Shown here one piece after another: positions 42,644 through 51,526 of a stretch of 64,000 nt of DNA. This stretch comes from a bacterium. GTDB lineage: Bacteria > Bacteroidota > Bacteroidia > Flavobacteriales_D > Crocinitomicaceae. Below the pieces are notes generated by a model. It saw nothing but the letters and a program-made list of their open reading frames with translations, did not search any database and had not been told where the DNA came from. A program made the translations under genes and the position numbers. The stretch covers positions 1-64,000 of the forward strand of contig JANSYQ010000014.1 of assembly GCA_024742305.1 (NCBI GenBank), given 5' to 3'. Numbering within the stretch: position 1 is the stretch's first letter; each line of letters starts with the position of its first letter.

Positions 42644-43477
42644 ATGACATTTTGGGAGCAATTAGTACAATACTTTACGGACATTGATCCGGTATTGGCT
42701 GCCTTGTATGCAACTACGTTTACTTGGCTGTTGACAGCTGCAGGAGCTAGTTTGGTCTTCTTTTTCAAATCCATGAATCGTGGCGTATTGGATGCCATGC
42801 TCGGTTTTACCGGTGGAGTAATGGTAGCGGCCAGTTTTTGGTCGTTGTTAGCACCAGCCATTGATATGTCTGAGCGCATGTATCCTTCCATGAAGTGGAT
42901 GCCCGCCGCTGTTGGTTTTTTATTCGGAGCCTTATTCATTTTCGGACTGGATAAAGTGATGCCGCATTTGCATATCAACTTTAAAGAGCACGAGAAGGAG
43001 GGCATGAAAACACAATGGCATAGAACTACCTTGTTGGTTCTTGCGATAACACTTCACAACATTCCTGAGGGACTAGCGGTAGGGGTTCTTTTTGGTGGTG
43101 CTGCGTCAGGAATAGAAGGCGCAACAATTGCTGGTGCCGTAACTCTTGCCATAGGAATTGGAATTCAAAATTTCCCCGAAGGATTTGCCGTGGCCATGCC
43201 GCTGCGTCGTCAGGGAGTTAGTAGAAGAAAAAGTTTTTGGTACGGTCAACTCTCCGCTATCGTAGAACCAGTTTTTGGTGTGTTGGGAGCGGTTGCCGTC
43301 GTATACATGGAACCTATTCTTCCTTTTGCCCTAGCTTTTGCAGCGGGAGCAATGATTTATGTTGTAGTAGAGGAGGTAATTCCTGAAACACAACGCGACA
43401 AATATACAGATGTAGCGGTGCTAGGCTTCATTGGCGGATTCTTGGTCATGATGATCCTAGATGTTGGACTGGGATAG
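42644..43477 (+). CDS. ZIP family metal transporter
   Basis: The 277-residue protein has eight hydrophobic helices, typical of ZIP/ZupT-type transporters for divalent metals (Zn, Fe or Mn uptake). The metal-site helices are complete: HNIPEG (138-143) in the fourth helix and NFPEG (176-180) in the fifth, plus a His-containing region (MPHLHINFKEHEK, about 106-118) in the loop before. There is a Glu in VVEEVIPE in a later helix. It stands alone behind a palindromic operator candidate, so metal-regulated expression is plausible. Confidence 0.93.
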   Translation: MTFWEQLVQYFTDIDPVLAALYATTFTWLLTAAGASLVFFFKSMNRGVLDAMLGFTGGVMVAASFWSLLAPAIDMSERMYPSMKWMPAAVGFLFGALFIFGLDKVMPHLHINFKEHEKEGMKTQWHRTTLLVLAITLHNIPEGLAVGVLFGGAASGIEGATIAGAVTLAIGIGIQNFPEGFAVAMPLRRQGVSRRKSFWYGQLSAIVEPVFGVLGAVAVVYMEPILPFALAFAAGAMIYVVVEEVIPETQRDKYTDVAVLGFIGGFLVMMILDVGLG

Positions 43478-43533
43478 CACTACGTAGAAACCACAAAAAT
43501 TGCCTTTTTAACAATATTTTAATACTAATTCGC

Positions 43534-43563
43534 TTGTCGTTTCGTTATTGTATTATACATTTG
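43534..43563 (+). promoter_or_regulatory. consensus promoter upstream of the DUF5723 gene
   Basis: TTG at 43534-43536 and TACATTTG at 43556-43563 (exact TANNTTTG) have a 19-base spacer, an excellent match to the Bacteroidota housekeeping promoter. The transcript should start near 43570. Confidence 0.7.
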
Positions 43564-43569
43564 TTTCAA

Positions 43570-43677
43570 CAAAGACGGATAAAGTTCTATTTATCGTTTT
43601 TGGGGTTTTATAGTTTTAGCATGGTTTAGCAGAAAGAGGAAGAAGTTTCAAATAAACTTGTTCCTCTTTTTGTTTTT
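43570..43677 (+). ncRNA. candidate small RNA or attenuated leader ending in a terminator hairpin
   Basis: Starting at the predicted promoter, the RNA would run about 100 bases to a strong hairpin at 43633-43669: AAAGAGGAA pairs with TTCCTCTTT, then an internal loop, then AGTTT with AAACT. The T-rich tail is TTTTTGTTTTT (about 43667-43677). The DUF5723 ATG is only 41 bases further on. The RNA could therefore be a separate small RNA, or a leader with an attenuator controlling the gene. No peptide frame stands out. Confidence is moderate because only sequence patterns support it. Confidence 0.5.
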
Positions 43678-43717
43678 GGACTTTTCTCGTACATTAGGGG
43701 ATAATTTAAACCGAAAC

Positions 43718-45208
43718 ATGAGATCATCACTACTTACCCTCGTACTTATCTTTTCAGGATTCTTTTCGTTTTCACAAACACAAGGTATCTCATATACCGC
43801 TGTGGGACGTGGAGTTGCCACTTCGTTTGTAACAGATTATCATTCATTAGGAATTAACTCATCCGCATTAGGTTGGGGAAATGAATACGGCAAGCGAACT
43901 ACCATGGGAACCACCGAATTCAACCTAGGTTTTTATTCCGATTCTTTGGATGCAGACAAATTGAAGTCGTTATACCAAGCAATTCGAAACGAAATTCGAG
44001 ACAAGGACGAAGAGCCAGCTGATTGGCAAACTCAACAGCAAAATGCGCGCGATTACCTAGAGTCGGGAATTGCTATTGATGCAAGCTACAACTGGATGGG
44101 GATGTCCTACTACAATGAGAAACTGGGAGGAATTGCCTTTAATATTGGTGAGCATTACAACTGGTACTCGAGGTTGAGTGAAGAAACAAGTGATATTATC
44201 TTCGAGGGAAAATTGTCCGATTATTTCGATCAACTAACCATTGTTATAGGAGGAGATACGTCGGTTATTGCCAACGATCCCAACCTTAGTGAAGATACGC
44301 TAGCCGCGGTAATTGAAGGAACAATTTCCGTTCCGCTAGAGCTGAGTGAAATCACTAGAGGCTCAAGAATTAAATTCACTTGGAACCGTCATTACAATAT
44401 TGGTTACGGACGTAAGCTATTTGGCGACGATTCTACTTTTGCTATCTATGGAGGAATTGGCGGTCGTTTCATTCAGTCCATGGCGATGATGGATCTTCAA
44501 TCTGATGAAAACGGTATCCGTGCATACTCGTCTATTTCCCCGAGCTATGACATTGACTACGGATCAATAGCCGCGTTGAACCCATCGAACTTTACAGCCT
44601 CCGGGGCCATTCCTAAACCCGTAGGAACTGGATATGGAGTGGACCTATCTGCTAGTGCGCGCATTGGAGGGTTTATAACTTTGAGTGCCGCAGTGAACAA
44701 CATTGGGTCGGTAACGTATACACGCAACGTTTACAGTGTAAATGATACCTTGGTTGGCTCGTTAAGCCTCGCCGGGTTGAATGACGCTAACATTACAAAC
44801 TCTGTGGAGCAATTGCTACAAGACGGCGGTATTCTTTCTTTGGAAGGAGAGGAAAAATACAAAGTAACGAATGCCGCGAACTTCCGATTGGGTGGAGACA
44901 TTAACCTGTGGAAAAAAGTTCGCGTAGGAATTGACGTTGTAGCGCCATTCGATCGCGATAATCCGGGAAGTTTAGCCAATGCCGTGTATTCCGTTGGAGG
45001 TGAATTTCGACCAATGAAATGGTTGTCTTTGTCCGCTGGATACTTCGGTGGTGGAATTTATGCGCACAACATCCCTGTTGGAATCAACTTCATTTTGGGT
45101 GGTGGAACGTATGAGTTCGGAATCTCTTCAAGAGATGCTCTGACTTTCTTTACGGAAGGCTCAAACAGTATTTCTACTGCATTCGGATTTGCCCGCGTAC
45201 GTTTCTAG
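43718..45208 (+). CDS. DUF5723 family outer-membrane protein
   Basis: I chose the ATG at 43718 (MRSSLLTLVLIFSGFFSFSQ), which gives a signal peptide; the frame is open further upstream through the terminator T tract. The 496-residue body matches the DUF5723 pattern: an early NSSALGWGNEY segment, then long barrel-like strands such as LSASARIGGFITLSAAVNNIG and FRLGGDINLWKKVRVGIDVVAPF, and an aromatic-ended C-terminus. This family is a predicted outer-membrane barrel of Bacteroidota; function unknown. The stop overlaps the Nudix stop by 4 bases (CTAG). Confidence 0.82.
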   Translation: MRSSLLTLVLIFSGFFSFSQTQGISYTAVGRGVATSFVTDYHSLGINSSALGWGNEYGKRTTMGTTEFNLGFYSDSLDADKLKSLYQAIRNEIRDKDEEPADWQTQQQNARDYLESGIAIDASYNWMGMSYYNEKLGGIAFNIGEHYNWYSRLSEETSDIIFEGKLSDYFDQLTIVIGGDTSVIANDPNLSEDTLAAVIEGTISVPLELSEITRGSRIKFTWNRHYNIGYGRKLFGDDSTFAIYGGIGGRFIQSMAMMDLQSDENGIRAYSSISPSYDIDYGSIAALNPSNFTASGAIPKPVGTGYGVDLSASARIGGFITLSAAVNNIGSVTYTRNVYSVNDTLVGSLSLAGLNDANITNSVEQLLQDGGILSLEGEEKYKVTNAANFRLGGDINLWKKVRVGIDVVAPFDRDNPGSLANAVYSVGGEFRPMKWLSLSAGYFGGGIYAHNIPVGINFILGGGTYEFGISSRDALTFFTEGSNSISTAFGFARVRF

Positions 45209-45840
45209 AGTTGCTTTAGAATAGTTCTGAATTCGGAGAGAATCATCCCGGTGGCACCCCAAACAATTTTGTCATCAATGGCAAAATAAGGAACGTTTTT
45301 TTGCTTGAACCCATTGGTGAACTGTATGTCTGTGTATTGAATGCTGTCGGCTTCCAAAAGGCGCGAAACTTTGAATGGAATAATTTCGTCCACTTCGCGG
45401 TCGTCAGGAATCAATTCAGGCAAGGCATCTACAGAAAACAAGTGGGGGGAAACGATGAATTTGCTCACGGGGATGTAAACATCGGTTAGCTTACCAACGA
45501 GCGATAATTCTTCCATGGGAATAGCAACCTCCTCCATACACTCGCGGCGGGCAGTAAATTCAATATTTGGATCTTCTGGATCTCTTTTTCCGCCGGGGAA
45601 AGAAATCTGACTGCTGTGCACTCCTTTGTAAAACGGACGCTGGATCAAAAGACTCATGAGCTCGTTTTGCTCCTCATAAAGAACAATAGCTACAGCCGAT
45701 TGACGGAAATCTTGCGCATTCAATCGTACTTGACTGGAATAAGGACGATTCACGGGCATCAACTCAGAATGCGATTGCTCCCCAGGTAGCCCGTTTATCG
45801 TAATATCTTGTAAAGCTGAAATTCTCTCTGAGAACGTCAT
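45205..45840 (-). CDS. Nudix hydrolase, CoA pyrophosphatase-like
   Basis: The 211-residue cytoplasmic protein has a complete Nudix box: FPGGKRDPEDPNIEFTARRECMEEVAI, split here as GG..D..D......A..E..EE. An upstream VHSSQISFPGGK and the RPFYKGVH segment match the NudL/YeaB-type CoA pyrophosphatases. It would hydrolyse CoA or acyl-CoA to 3',5'-ADP and phosphopantetheine. It is downstream of and overlaps the lipoprotein gene by one base (TAATG). Confidence 0.88.
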   Translation of the reverse strand: MTFSERISALQDITINGLPGEQSHSELMPVNRPYSSQVRLNAQDFRQSAVAIVLYEEQNELMSLLIQRPFYKGVHSSQISFPGGKRDPEDPNIEFTARRECMEEVAIPMEELSLVGKLTDVYIPVSKFIVSPHLFSVDALPELIPDDREVDEIIPFKVSRLLEADSIQYTDIQFTNGFKQKNVPYFAIDDKIVWGATGMILSEFRTILKQL

Positions 45841-46457
45841 TATAAAGAAATAGATGAAATGATTTCGATAAAATCGTCGTACAAGTAGCCCATATTTTCT
45901 GCCTTGCCAATTAACTGTACGACGTAAATGTCACCACTGACATCCAACGACGCCATAAAGTAGGTATTGGACGGAAGTCCACGATAATTTTCTCCTGAAA
46001 TTGTTTGAATAACCCCGGGAAAGCCCACCGATTCAGGAACTGGCTTTTTAATGCTTATGGTAGCTTCTTCCAAAGATGCATTACGTTTTATGGCATAACT
46101 GTCGTGCACGGCATCCAAAAGAGAAATTTCCTCATTGTCAAATTGATAACGAATTCCCTCTGCTTCAACTTCAGGAAAACGTTCAATGCTGAAATACAAA
46201 TTCAGTTCATCAATAGATCGAATTTGGTATTCATCGGCAAGCACAAACGCATCGAAATAAGAACTTAAGAAAAGCTCTGAAATATCATAGCGAACGCCGC
46301 CAAAAGTAAAACGCTGTGGATCGGGAAGATCCATATTGTTCTCCTGAATGCGCTCCAAGTTGGTTTTGTAAATCGCTACCGGTTCTTCTTCATCGCCGGG
46401 GCATCCCGTTAGGGTCAGCGAAGCGAAAATAAGCGAAGAAATGATCTTAAATTTCAC
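45840..46457 (-). CDS. lipoprotein of unknown function
   Basis: I start at a GTG (46457): the resulting VKFKIISSLIFASLTLTGC is a clear lipoprotein signal with Cys19. A frame from 46589 would overlap the divergent gene and lacks support. The mature protein of about 187 residues (PGDEEEPVAIYKTN...) has no domain I can name; it has a FEEISSIS-like C-terminus with several acidic residues. The stop shares one base with the Nudix ATG, so both genes are co-translated. There are about 100 bases to the divergent thioredoxin-like gene. Confidence 0.55.
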   Translation of the reverse strand: MKFKIISSLIFASLTLTGCPGDEEEPVAIYKTNLERIQENNMDLPDPQRFTFGGVRYDISELFLSSYFDAFVLADEYQIRSIDELNLYFSIERFPEVEAEGIRYQFDNEEISLLDAVHDSYAIKRNASLEEATISIKKPVPESVGFPGVIQTISGENYRGLPSNTYFMASLDVSGDIYVVQLIGKAENMGYLYDDFIEIISSISL

Positions 46458-46520
46458 AGAACGAATATACAATTTAATTCGCTTCGGAAGAAGCAGCACA
46501 GGATTCAATCGGCACCGTTT

Positions 46521-46554
46521 TTGTTTCATACGAAACTGAAATTCCGTAACTTTA
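46521..46554 (+). promoter_or_regulatory. predicted promoter of the thioredoxin-like gene
   Basis: TTG at 46521-46523 and TAACTTTA at 46547-46554 (7 of 8) are 23 bases apart. The -7 element ends 4 bases before the ATG, so the transcript would be nearly leaderless. Confidence 0.5.
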
Positions 46555-46558
46555 ACGT

Positions 46559-47131
46559 ATGAAAAATGCAGCATCTTTTTTATTCGCACTAGTAATTACA
46601 GCAACACCGCCGATTTTCGCACAAGAAGACAACCAAGAAGGAGGAATCCAATGGATGACTTTCGAAGAGGCGATGGAAGCATCTGAAAACGAACCGAAAA
46701 AGTGGTTTATAGATATGTATACAGATTGGTGCGGTTGGTGCAAACGGATGGACGCAACTACCTTTCAAGACGAATTGATTGTTGAGGCGATTAACGAAAA
46801 TTACTACGCAGTAAAGTTCGATGCCGAGCGAAAAGATGACATCACAGTAGGAGACAGTACCTACAGTTTTGTCGCTAACGGTCGACGTGGATATCATCAA
46901 CTTGCAGCTCAAATGATGAACGGACGACTCAGTTATCCAACATACGTATTCCTAAACGAAGAGCGACAAGTTGTAACAAGCGTTCCAGGATATAAAGCAA
47001 ATACAGACATGTTGCCAATTTTGGAATTCATGGCGCAATACGACCCGGTGACCAACTCTACGGATTTCAAAACGTACATGCTATCCTACGAATCGCCGTA
47101 CGCAACAACGGAGGAGGAAGACGAAGAGTAG
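46559..47131 (+). CDS. exported thioredoxin-like protein (Thioredoxin_7/DUF255-like)
   Basis: The 190-residue protein has a signal peptide (about 1-21, ending PPIFA). Residues about 40-150 have a thioredoxin fold with the redox site CGWC (58-61) in MYTDWCGWCKRMD. The cis-Pro segment is LSYPTYVFL. It would reduce or form disulfides, or act as a chaperone, in the periplasm. The acidic tail (EEEDEE) is unusual and may be solvent-exposed. It is monocistronic; no partner DsbD-like gene lies nearby. Confidence 0.86.
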   Translation: MKNAASFLFALVITATPPIFAQEDNQEGGIQWMTFEEAMEASENEPKKWFIDMYTDWCGWCKRMDATTFQDELIVEAINENYYAVKFDAERKDDITVGDSTYSFVANGRRGYHQLAAQMMNGRLSYPTYVFLNEERQVVTSVPGYKANTDMLPILEFMAQYDPVTNSTDFKTYMLSYESPYATTEEEDEE

Positions 47132-47243
47132 TTTCTTCATTCATAGCACATCTCTGCTCACATTCGGCATTTTAATATTTCGGCAGGCTCAATACATCGC
47201 ATGCTCGAAGACCTCTTTCTTAGTGACCGTATTTCATAATTGA

Positions 47244-47270
47244 TAATTCATAACTCATAATTATGAATTA
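47244..47270. repeat. AT-rich inverted repeat upstream of trhO
   Basis: TAATTCATAA and TTATGAATTA form a perfect 10-bp inverted repeat around CTCATAA. It ends 2 bases before the predicted -7 element of trhO, so it could overlap the promoter and act as a regulator site or hairpin. Confidence 0.75.
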
Positions 47271-47272
47271 CC

Positions 47273-47280
47273 TATCTTTG
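47273..47280 (+). promoter_or_regulatory. predicted -7 element for trhO
   Basis: TATCTTTG matches TANNTTTG exactly, 28 bases before the trhO ATG. A TTG at 47240-47242 is 30 bases away, longer than usual, so the -33 box is uncertain. Confidence 0.5.
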
Positions 47281-47308
47281 CACTTTCTTACTTTAAAAAC
47301 AACATAGC

Positions 47309-48397
47309 ATGCAACTGTGGAACAAACTAAGTAAGGAGGAGCTAGAAGAAAAATTACGTGCCAGTGGAAACAAGTACGTGACTATCTCCTTCTATCAGTA
47401 CGCGAAAATTGAAGATCCAAAAGCCTTTCGCGACGAACTTTTCAAACAATGGATGGAACTGGATATCGTTGGAAGAACCTACGTGGCTTCCGAAGGTATC
47501 AATGCACAAATAGCCGTTCCAGTGGGCAACCTAGAGCGTTTCCGCGAAGAATTATACCAAATCGACTTCTTGAACGGGATTCGACTGAATATCGCAGTTG
47601 ATGAGGCCGAGGCAGAATTTCCCTTTTTAAAATTGAAAATAAAAGTGCGCCACAAAATATTGGCAGACGGATTGAACGATGAAAGTTTTGATGTTCGAAA
47701 GAGAGGAAAACACCTATCTGCGGAAGAGTTCAATCAGTTGACAGATCAAGATGACACTATTCTTATTGATTTCCGGAATCATTACGAATCCGAAGTAGGA
47801 CATTTTGAAGGGGCAATCACTCCTGACGTAGATACGTTCCGTGAATCACTGCCATTCATTGAAGCGGAATATTTGAAAGGAAACGAAGACAAGAATATCG
47901 TTATGTACTGCACCGGCGGAATTCGTTGTGAAAAAGCCTCTGCTTGGTTCAAACATCGTGGTTTCGATAAAGTGCATCAGCTAGAAGGTGGAATTATCAA
48001 TTACGCCAATCAATGCAAGGACCAAGGTTTGAAGAATAAGTTCATCGGAAAAAACTTCGTATTCGACGAGCGTCGAGGTGAACGCATTTCTGATGATATC
48101 ATCGCCGTTTGTCATCAATGTGGCGAACCGGCGGATACACATACGAACTGCGCCAACGATGCGTGTCACATATTATTTATTCAGTGCGATTCATGCCGCG
48201 AGAAAATGGATAATTGTTGTTCGGCTGAGTGTCAAGAAATCACCCATCTGCCAGAAGAAAAGCAGAAAGAACTGCGCAAGGGCGTGTATAACAGCAATCA
48301 GGTGTTCAAAAAAGGTCGATCCGAGAAACTACCCTTTCAAGCGAAGAGTGAAAAACCCTTATCTTTGGTCGAAATGAATAAAACCACCACTTCGTGA
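47309..48397 (+). CDS. trhO: tRNA uridine(34) hydroxylase (rhodanese-like)
   Basis: TrhO (YceA family) hydroxylates uridine 34 of certain tRNAs using oxygen. The 362-residue protein has the N-terminal acylphosphatase-like UPF0176 region (YVTISFYQYAKIEDP) and a rhodanese domain (about 145-240) with catalytic Cys201 in MYCTGGIRCEKAS. The C-terminal part carries Cys-rich metal-type motifs CHQCGEPADTHTNC and CDSCREKMDNCCSAEC. Length is within the family. It is translationally coupled to lgt: the lgt GTG overlaps the stop by 4 bases (GTGA). Confidence 0.95.
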   Translation: MQLWNKLSKEELEEKLRASGNKYVTISFYQYAKIEDPKAFRDELFKQWMELDIVGRTYVASEGINAQIAVPVGNLERFREELYQIDFLNGIRLNIAVDEAEAEFPFLKLKIKVRHKILADGLNDESFDVRKRGKHLSAEEFNQLTDQDDTILIDFRNHYESEVGHFEGAITPDVDTFRESLPFIEAEYLKGNEDKNIVMYCTGGIRCEKASAWFKHRGFDKVHQLEGGIINYANQCKDQGLKNKFIGKNFVFDERRGERISDDIIAVCHQCGEPADTHTNCANDACHILFIQCDSCREKMDNCCSAECQEITHLPEEKQKELRKGVYNSNQVFKKGRSEKLPFQAKSEKPLSLVEMNKTTTS

Positions 48398-49251
48398 TAA
48401 ACGCCATACACTGGGATGTAGAGCCCACGTTAATAGAGGGTTGGGATACGCCCAATCTTTACGGATTACTTTTTGTTTCAGGACTAATTCTCGGCTACTT
48501 CGTGATTCGAAGAATGTTCCGAAAAGAAGGTATTCCAGACGAAAAACTCGATTCCTTGGTGCTATATGTTATCGTGGCAACCATTGTCGGTGCGCGACTG
48601 GGACATGTAATTTTCTACGGACCTTATTGGGGGCCAGACGGATACTTTTCCCATCCCTACAACATTATTAAGATTTGGGAAGGCGGACTCGCCAGTCACG
48701 GTGGAGGATTTGCCATCTTATTTGCCTTGTGGCTATACACGAAGCGCGTTTCGAAAAAATCGTACTTGTGGATTCTTGATAAAATTGCTGCTCCAGTAGC
48801 CGCAGCAGGGATTTTTATTCGTCTTGGAAACCTTGTGAACAGTGAAATCGTCGGAAGAGAAACAGATCTCCCATGGGGATTCAAGTTCATTTACCATGAT
48901 GGTTCATTGATCAACATGATGCCGGGACAAGGTCAAATTTTTTGGGACAATGTAATGGTACGTCATCCCTCTCAATTGTATGAGTCGCTTGCTTACTTAT
49001 CAATTTTCCTTTTCCTTCTATTCCTATATTGGAAGCGAGAAGCATGGAAACGAGAAGGTGTCGTATTTGGCTGGTTCATGATTTTGGTTTTCGGTGCGAG
49101 ATTCTTGATTGAGTTCACCAAAGAGCCGCAAGTTACGGAGCGAGGAGAGTGGTTATTGAATACAGGACAGTTACTCAGTATTCCGTTTGTACTAACTGGA
49201 GTATATCTACTTTGGCGAGCACGAAAGAAAGCTGCTGCAACCGCTGAATAA
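48394..49251 (+). CDS. lgt: prolipoprotein diacylglyceryl transferase
   Basis: Lgt attaches diacylglycerol to the lipobox Cys of prelipoproteins in the inner membrane; the window's many lipoproteins depend on it. The 285-residue protein starts with GTG at 48394 and overlaps trhO by 4 bases. Hydrophobic helices and hallmark motifs are present: LGHVIFYGPYW near residue 70, ASHGGGFAI near 105-113, RLGNLVNSEIVGR near 140-152, and RHPSQLYESL near 190. These carry the essential His and Arg of the family. Confidence 0.96.
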   Translation: MINAIHWDVEPTLIEGWDTPNLYGLLFVSGLILGYFVIRRMFRKEGIPDEKLDSLVLYVIVATIVGARLGHVIFYGPYWGPDGYFSHPYNIIKIWEGGLASHGGGFAILFALWLYTKRVSKKSYLWILDKIAAPVAAAGIFIRLGNLVNSEIVGRETDLPWGFKFIYHDGSLINMMPGQGQIFWDNVMVRHPSQLYESLAYLSIFLFLLFLYWKREAWKREGVVFGWFMILVFGARFLIEFTKEPQVTERGEWLLNTGQLLSIPFVLTGVYLLWRARKKAAATAE

Positions 49252-49333
49252 ACTTTTCTTACCGAATTCCCGATTTCTCAACACTTCAATCGCATATTTT
49301 ACTATTTTTAGTAGATAACTAAATGCGCGGAAA

Positions 49334-49906
49334 ATGACCTGGTTTACAGAACTCGATTTCTTTGAGAAAACATATTGGATAATTGCCGTTCTCGGATCAT
49401 TCACGCTTGTGATACTCTTGGTGTTAACATTTTTGGGTGGCGAAGTAGACGGTGATGTCGACATGGATGGCGATGGCGATATTGATGGCGGAGCTGGATT
49501 CCAGTTTTTCACCTTCAAAAATCTCGTTGGTTTCTTAACCATTTTTGGTTGGACGGGAATTGGCTGTATTCGTTCCGACTTTGGCATGATGGCCACCATT
49601 GGAATTTCCGTTTTCTGCGGATTAATCATGATGACCTTAATGGCGACACTTTTCTACCTCCTCGCAGGAATGGTGGAAGAAGGAACCATGAGAATGAGTA
49701 ACGCAGTAGGACGCACCGGAGAAGTGTACCTACCCATTAAAGGAAATAACGGTGGATTCGGAAAGGTGCAGATCAATATTCAAGGGTCATTGCACGAAAT
49801 TCAAGCATTCACAAACGACGATAAAGATTTACCGCAAGGAACGATAGTTCGTGTGGAGAAAGTGGTGGATGACACCATTCTATTAGTAACAAGTAACATA
49901 TCATAA
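49334..49906 (+). CDS. NfeD-like/YuaF-type membrane protein with Asp-rich loop
   Basis: The 190-residue protein has a first membrane helix (about 14-34), an acidic loop DGDVDMDGDGDIDGG (about 39-53) like a calcium-type repeat, two further helices (about 70-112), and a C-terminal OB-fold (about 125-188, TGEVYLPIKGNNGG and GTIVRVEKVVDDTILLV). This is the NfeD1b/YuaF pattern, the usual partner of flotillins. Membrane anchored with the OB domain outside or inside is uncertain. Flotillin follows 15 bases downstream, so the two form a lipid-raft type module. Confidence 0.88.
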   Translation: MTWFTELDFFEKTYWIIAVLGSFTLVILLVLTFLGGEVDGDVDMDGDGDIDGGAGFQFFTFKNLVGFLTIFGWTGIGCIRSDFGMMATIGISVFCGLIMMTLMATLFYLLAGMVEEGTMRMSNAVGRTGEVYLPIKGNNGGFGKVQINIQGSLHEIQAFTNDDKDLPQGTIVRVEKVVDDTILLVTSNIS

Positions 49907-49921
49907 CCAAATCACTGAAAC

Positions 49922-51526
49922 ATGGGAGAAGAAGGTGGAATTTCGTTTTTTCTAGTCGGCATAGTAGCCGCTGTCCTTTTTGTAATTATTATCCTCGTTG
50001 GAGTTTTTCGACGCTACAAACGCTGTCCATCCGATCAAATCTTGGTGGTGTACGGACGTGTAGGAAAAGGCGCTGATGGAAATAGAACCGCCAAGTGTAT
50101 CCATGGTGGTGCGGCATTCATTTGGCCAGTTTTTCAAGATTATGACTTTTTGGATCTCAAACCGATTTCCATTGAAGTAAAACTGACCAATGCGCTTTCA
50201 AAACAAAACATTCGTGTTGATGTACCATCTAGTTTTACCGTGGGTATTACTACCGAACCTGGTGGAATGTCCAATGCAGCGGAACGCCTACTTGGATTGA
50301 CAAAGCAACAAATTCACGACTTAGCTAAAGATATCATTTTCGGACAACTACGACTCGTTGTGGCAACCATGGATATTGAGGAGATCAACTCGAACCGTGA
50401 TAAGTTTTTGGCCAACGTTTCCTCAAATGTTGAGGCTGAAATGAAGAAAATCGGATTGAAGTTGATCAACGTGAACGTAACGGATATCAAAGATGAATCC
50501 GGATATATCGAAGCGCTTGGTAAAGAAGCAGCGGCGAAAGCGATCAACGATGCTCGTCAAAGTGTTGCTGAGAAGAATCGTGACGGTTCGATTGGTGAAG
50601 CGAATGCAAGTCAAGATGAGCGTACACAAGTGGCGGCCTTGCATGCACAAGCAAAAATTGGTGAGGCAAACGCGTCTCGTGATGAGCGAATCAAAACAGC
50701 AGACGCAAATGCCTCAGCGCAGGCAGGGGAAGCTGAAGCAGATAAGATGAAGCGTATTAAAATTGCCGACGCGAATGCCATTGCAGTGGAAGGAGAGAAC
50801 GAATCTCGTATTACCATTGCCAATTCAGAGGCAAAAAGACGCGAAGCCGAGGCGGAAGCGAATCGAGTTGCTATCGCTGCTGAAAAGGTGAAGCAAGCGA
50901 AGGCGTTGGAGGAATCGTATACAGCGGAAAAAGAGGCTGAACAAATTCGAGCTCAAAGAGATGAGGCAACGCAGCAAGCCAATATCATTATCCCTGCTGA
51001 AATTGCAAAGAAAAGAGCAGAGATTGATGCAGAAGCAGAGGCTGAAATGTTACGCCGAAGAGCGAAAGGGGAGGCAGATGCCATCTTCGCTAAAATGGAT
51101 GCAGAAGCGCGCGGTATTTATGAAGTATTGAGCAAACAAGCCGATGGTTTCCGCCAATTGGTTTCGGCTGCAGGAAACTCAGAAGATGCGGTGAAAATTA
51201 TGATCGCGGACAAATTACCTGACTTAGTGAAATTACAAGCGGAAGCAATTAAGAATATTAAAATTGACAAGGTTACCGTTTGGGATTCAGGCAAAGGAGC
51301 TTCAGGAAAATCTTCTACGGCTGATTTCATTTCTGGACTTTACGGATCTGTACCACCTCTACAGGAAATGTTTAACATGGCTGGTTTGAATTTACCGGAA
51401 TACCTAAAAGGTAAAGACTTTACCGGACACGGAACCGTGCTTCGACATACAACAGATAGCGTCGAAGATGCGGAAGAAGTAGATGGAGAAGGTGAAGCAC
51501 CATCAAAAGAAGATAATCAAGAGTAA
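49922..51526 (+). CDS. flotillin family protein (SPFH domain)
   Basis: The 534-residue protein has a membrane segment (about 8-28), the SPFH/band 7 domain (about 30-200, CPSDQILVVYGRVGKGADGN, FIWPVFQDYDFLDLKPISIEV) and a long Ala/Glu-rich coiled coil (about 205-395) with repeated EANAS, ERIKTADANA and AEAEANRV-like segments, as in FloT/YuaG. The C-terminal region (about 400-534) is soluble, ending in an acidic tail (EDAEEVDGEGEAPSKEDNQE). Flotillins assemble large rings that organise membrane microdomains. The neighbouring NfeD gene supports the assignment. The stop shares one base with the next ATG (TAATG). Confidence 0.95.
   Translation: MGEEGGISFFLVGIVAAVLFVIIILVGVFRRYKRCPSDQILVVYGRVGKGADGNRTAKCIHGGAAFIWPVFQDYDFLDLKPISIEVKLTNALSKQNIRVDVPSSFTVGITTEPGGMSNAAERLLGLTKQQIHDLAKDIIFGQLRLVVATMDIEEINSNRDKFLANVSSNVEAEMKKIGLKLINVNVTDIKDESGYIEALGKEAAAKAINDARQSVAEKNRDGSIGEANASQDERTQVAALHAQAKIGEANASRDERIKTADANASAQAGEAEADKMKRIKIADANAIAVEGENESRITIANSEAKRREAEAEANRVAIAAEKVKQAKALEESYTAEKEAEQIRAQRDEATQQANIIIPAEIAKKRAEIDAEAEAEMLRRRAKGEADAIFAKMDAEARGIYEVLSKQADGFRQLVSAAGNSEDAVKIMIADKLPDLVKLQAEAIKNIKIDKVTVWDSGKGASGKSSTADFISGLYGSVPPLQEMFNMAGLNLPEYLKGKDFTGHGTVLRHTTDSVEDAEEVDGEGEAPSKEDNQE

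Noticed and set aside
43658-43717. A longer DUF5723 start upstream of the ATG at 43718
   Set aside because: The extra residues would come from the terminator tail and would spoil the signal peptide.
46458-46589. The longer frame of the lipoprotein starting at 46589
   Set aside because: It runs over the start of the divergent thioredoxin-like gene; the GTG at 46457 gives a clear lipoprotein signal.
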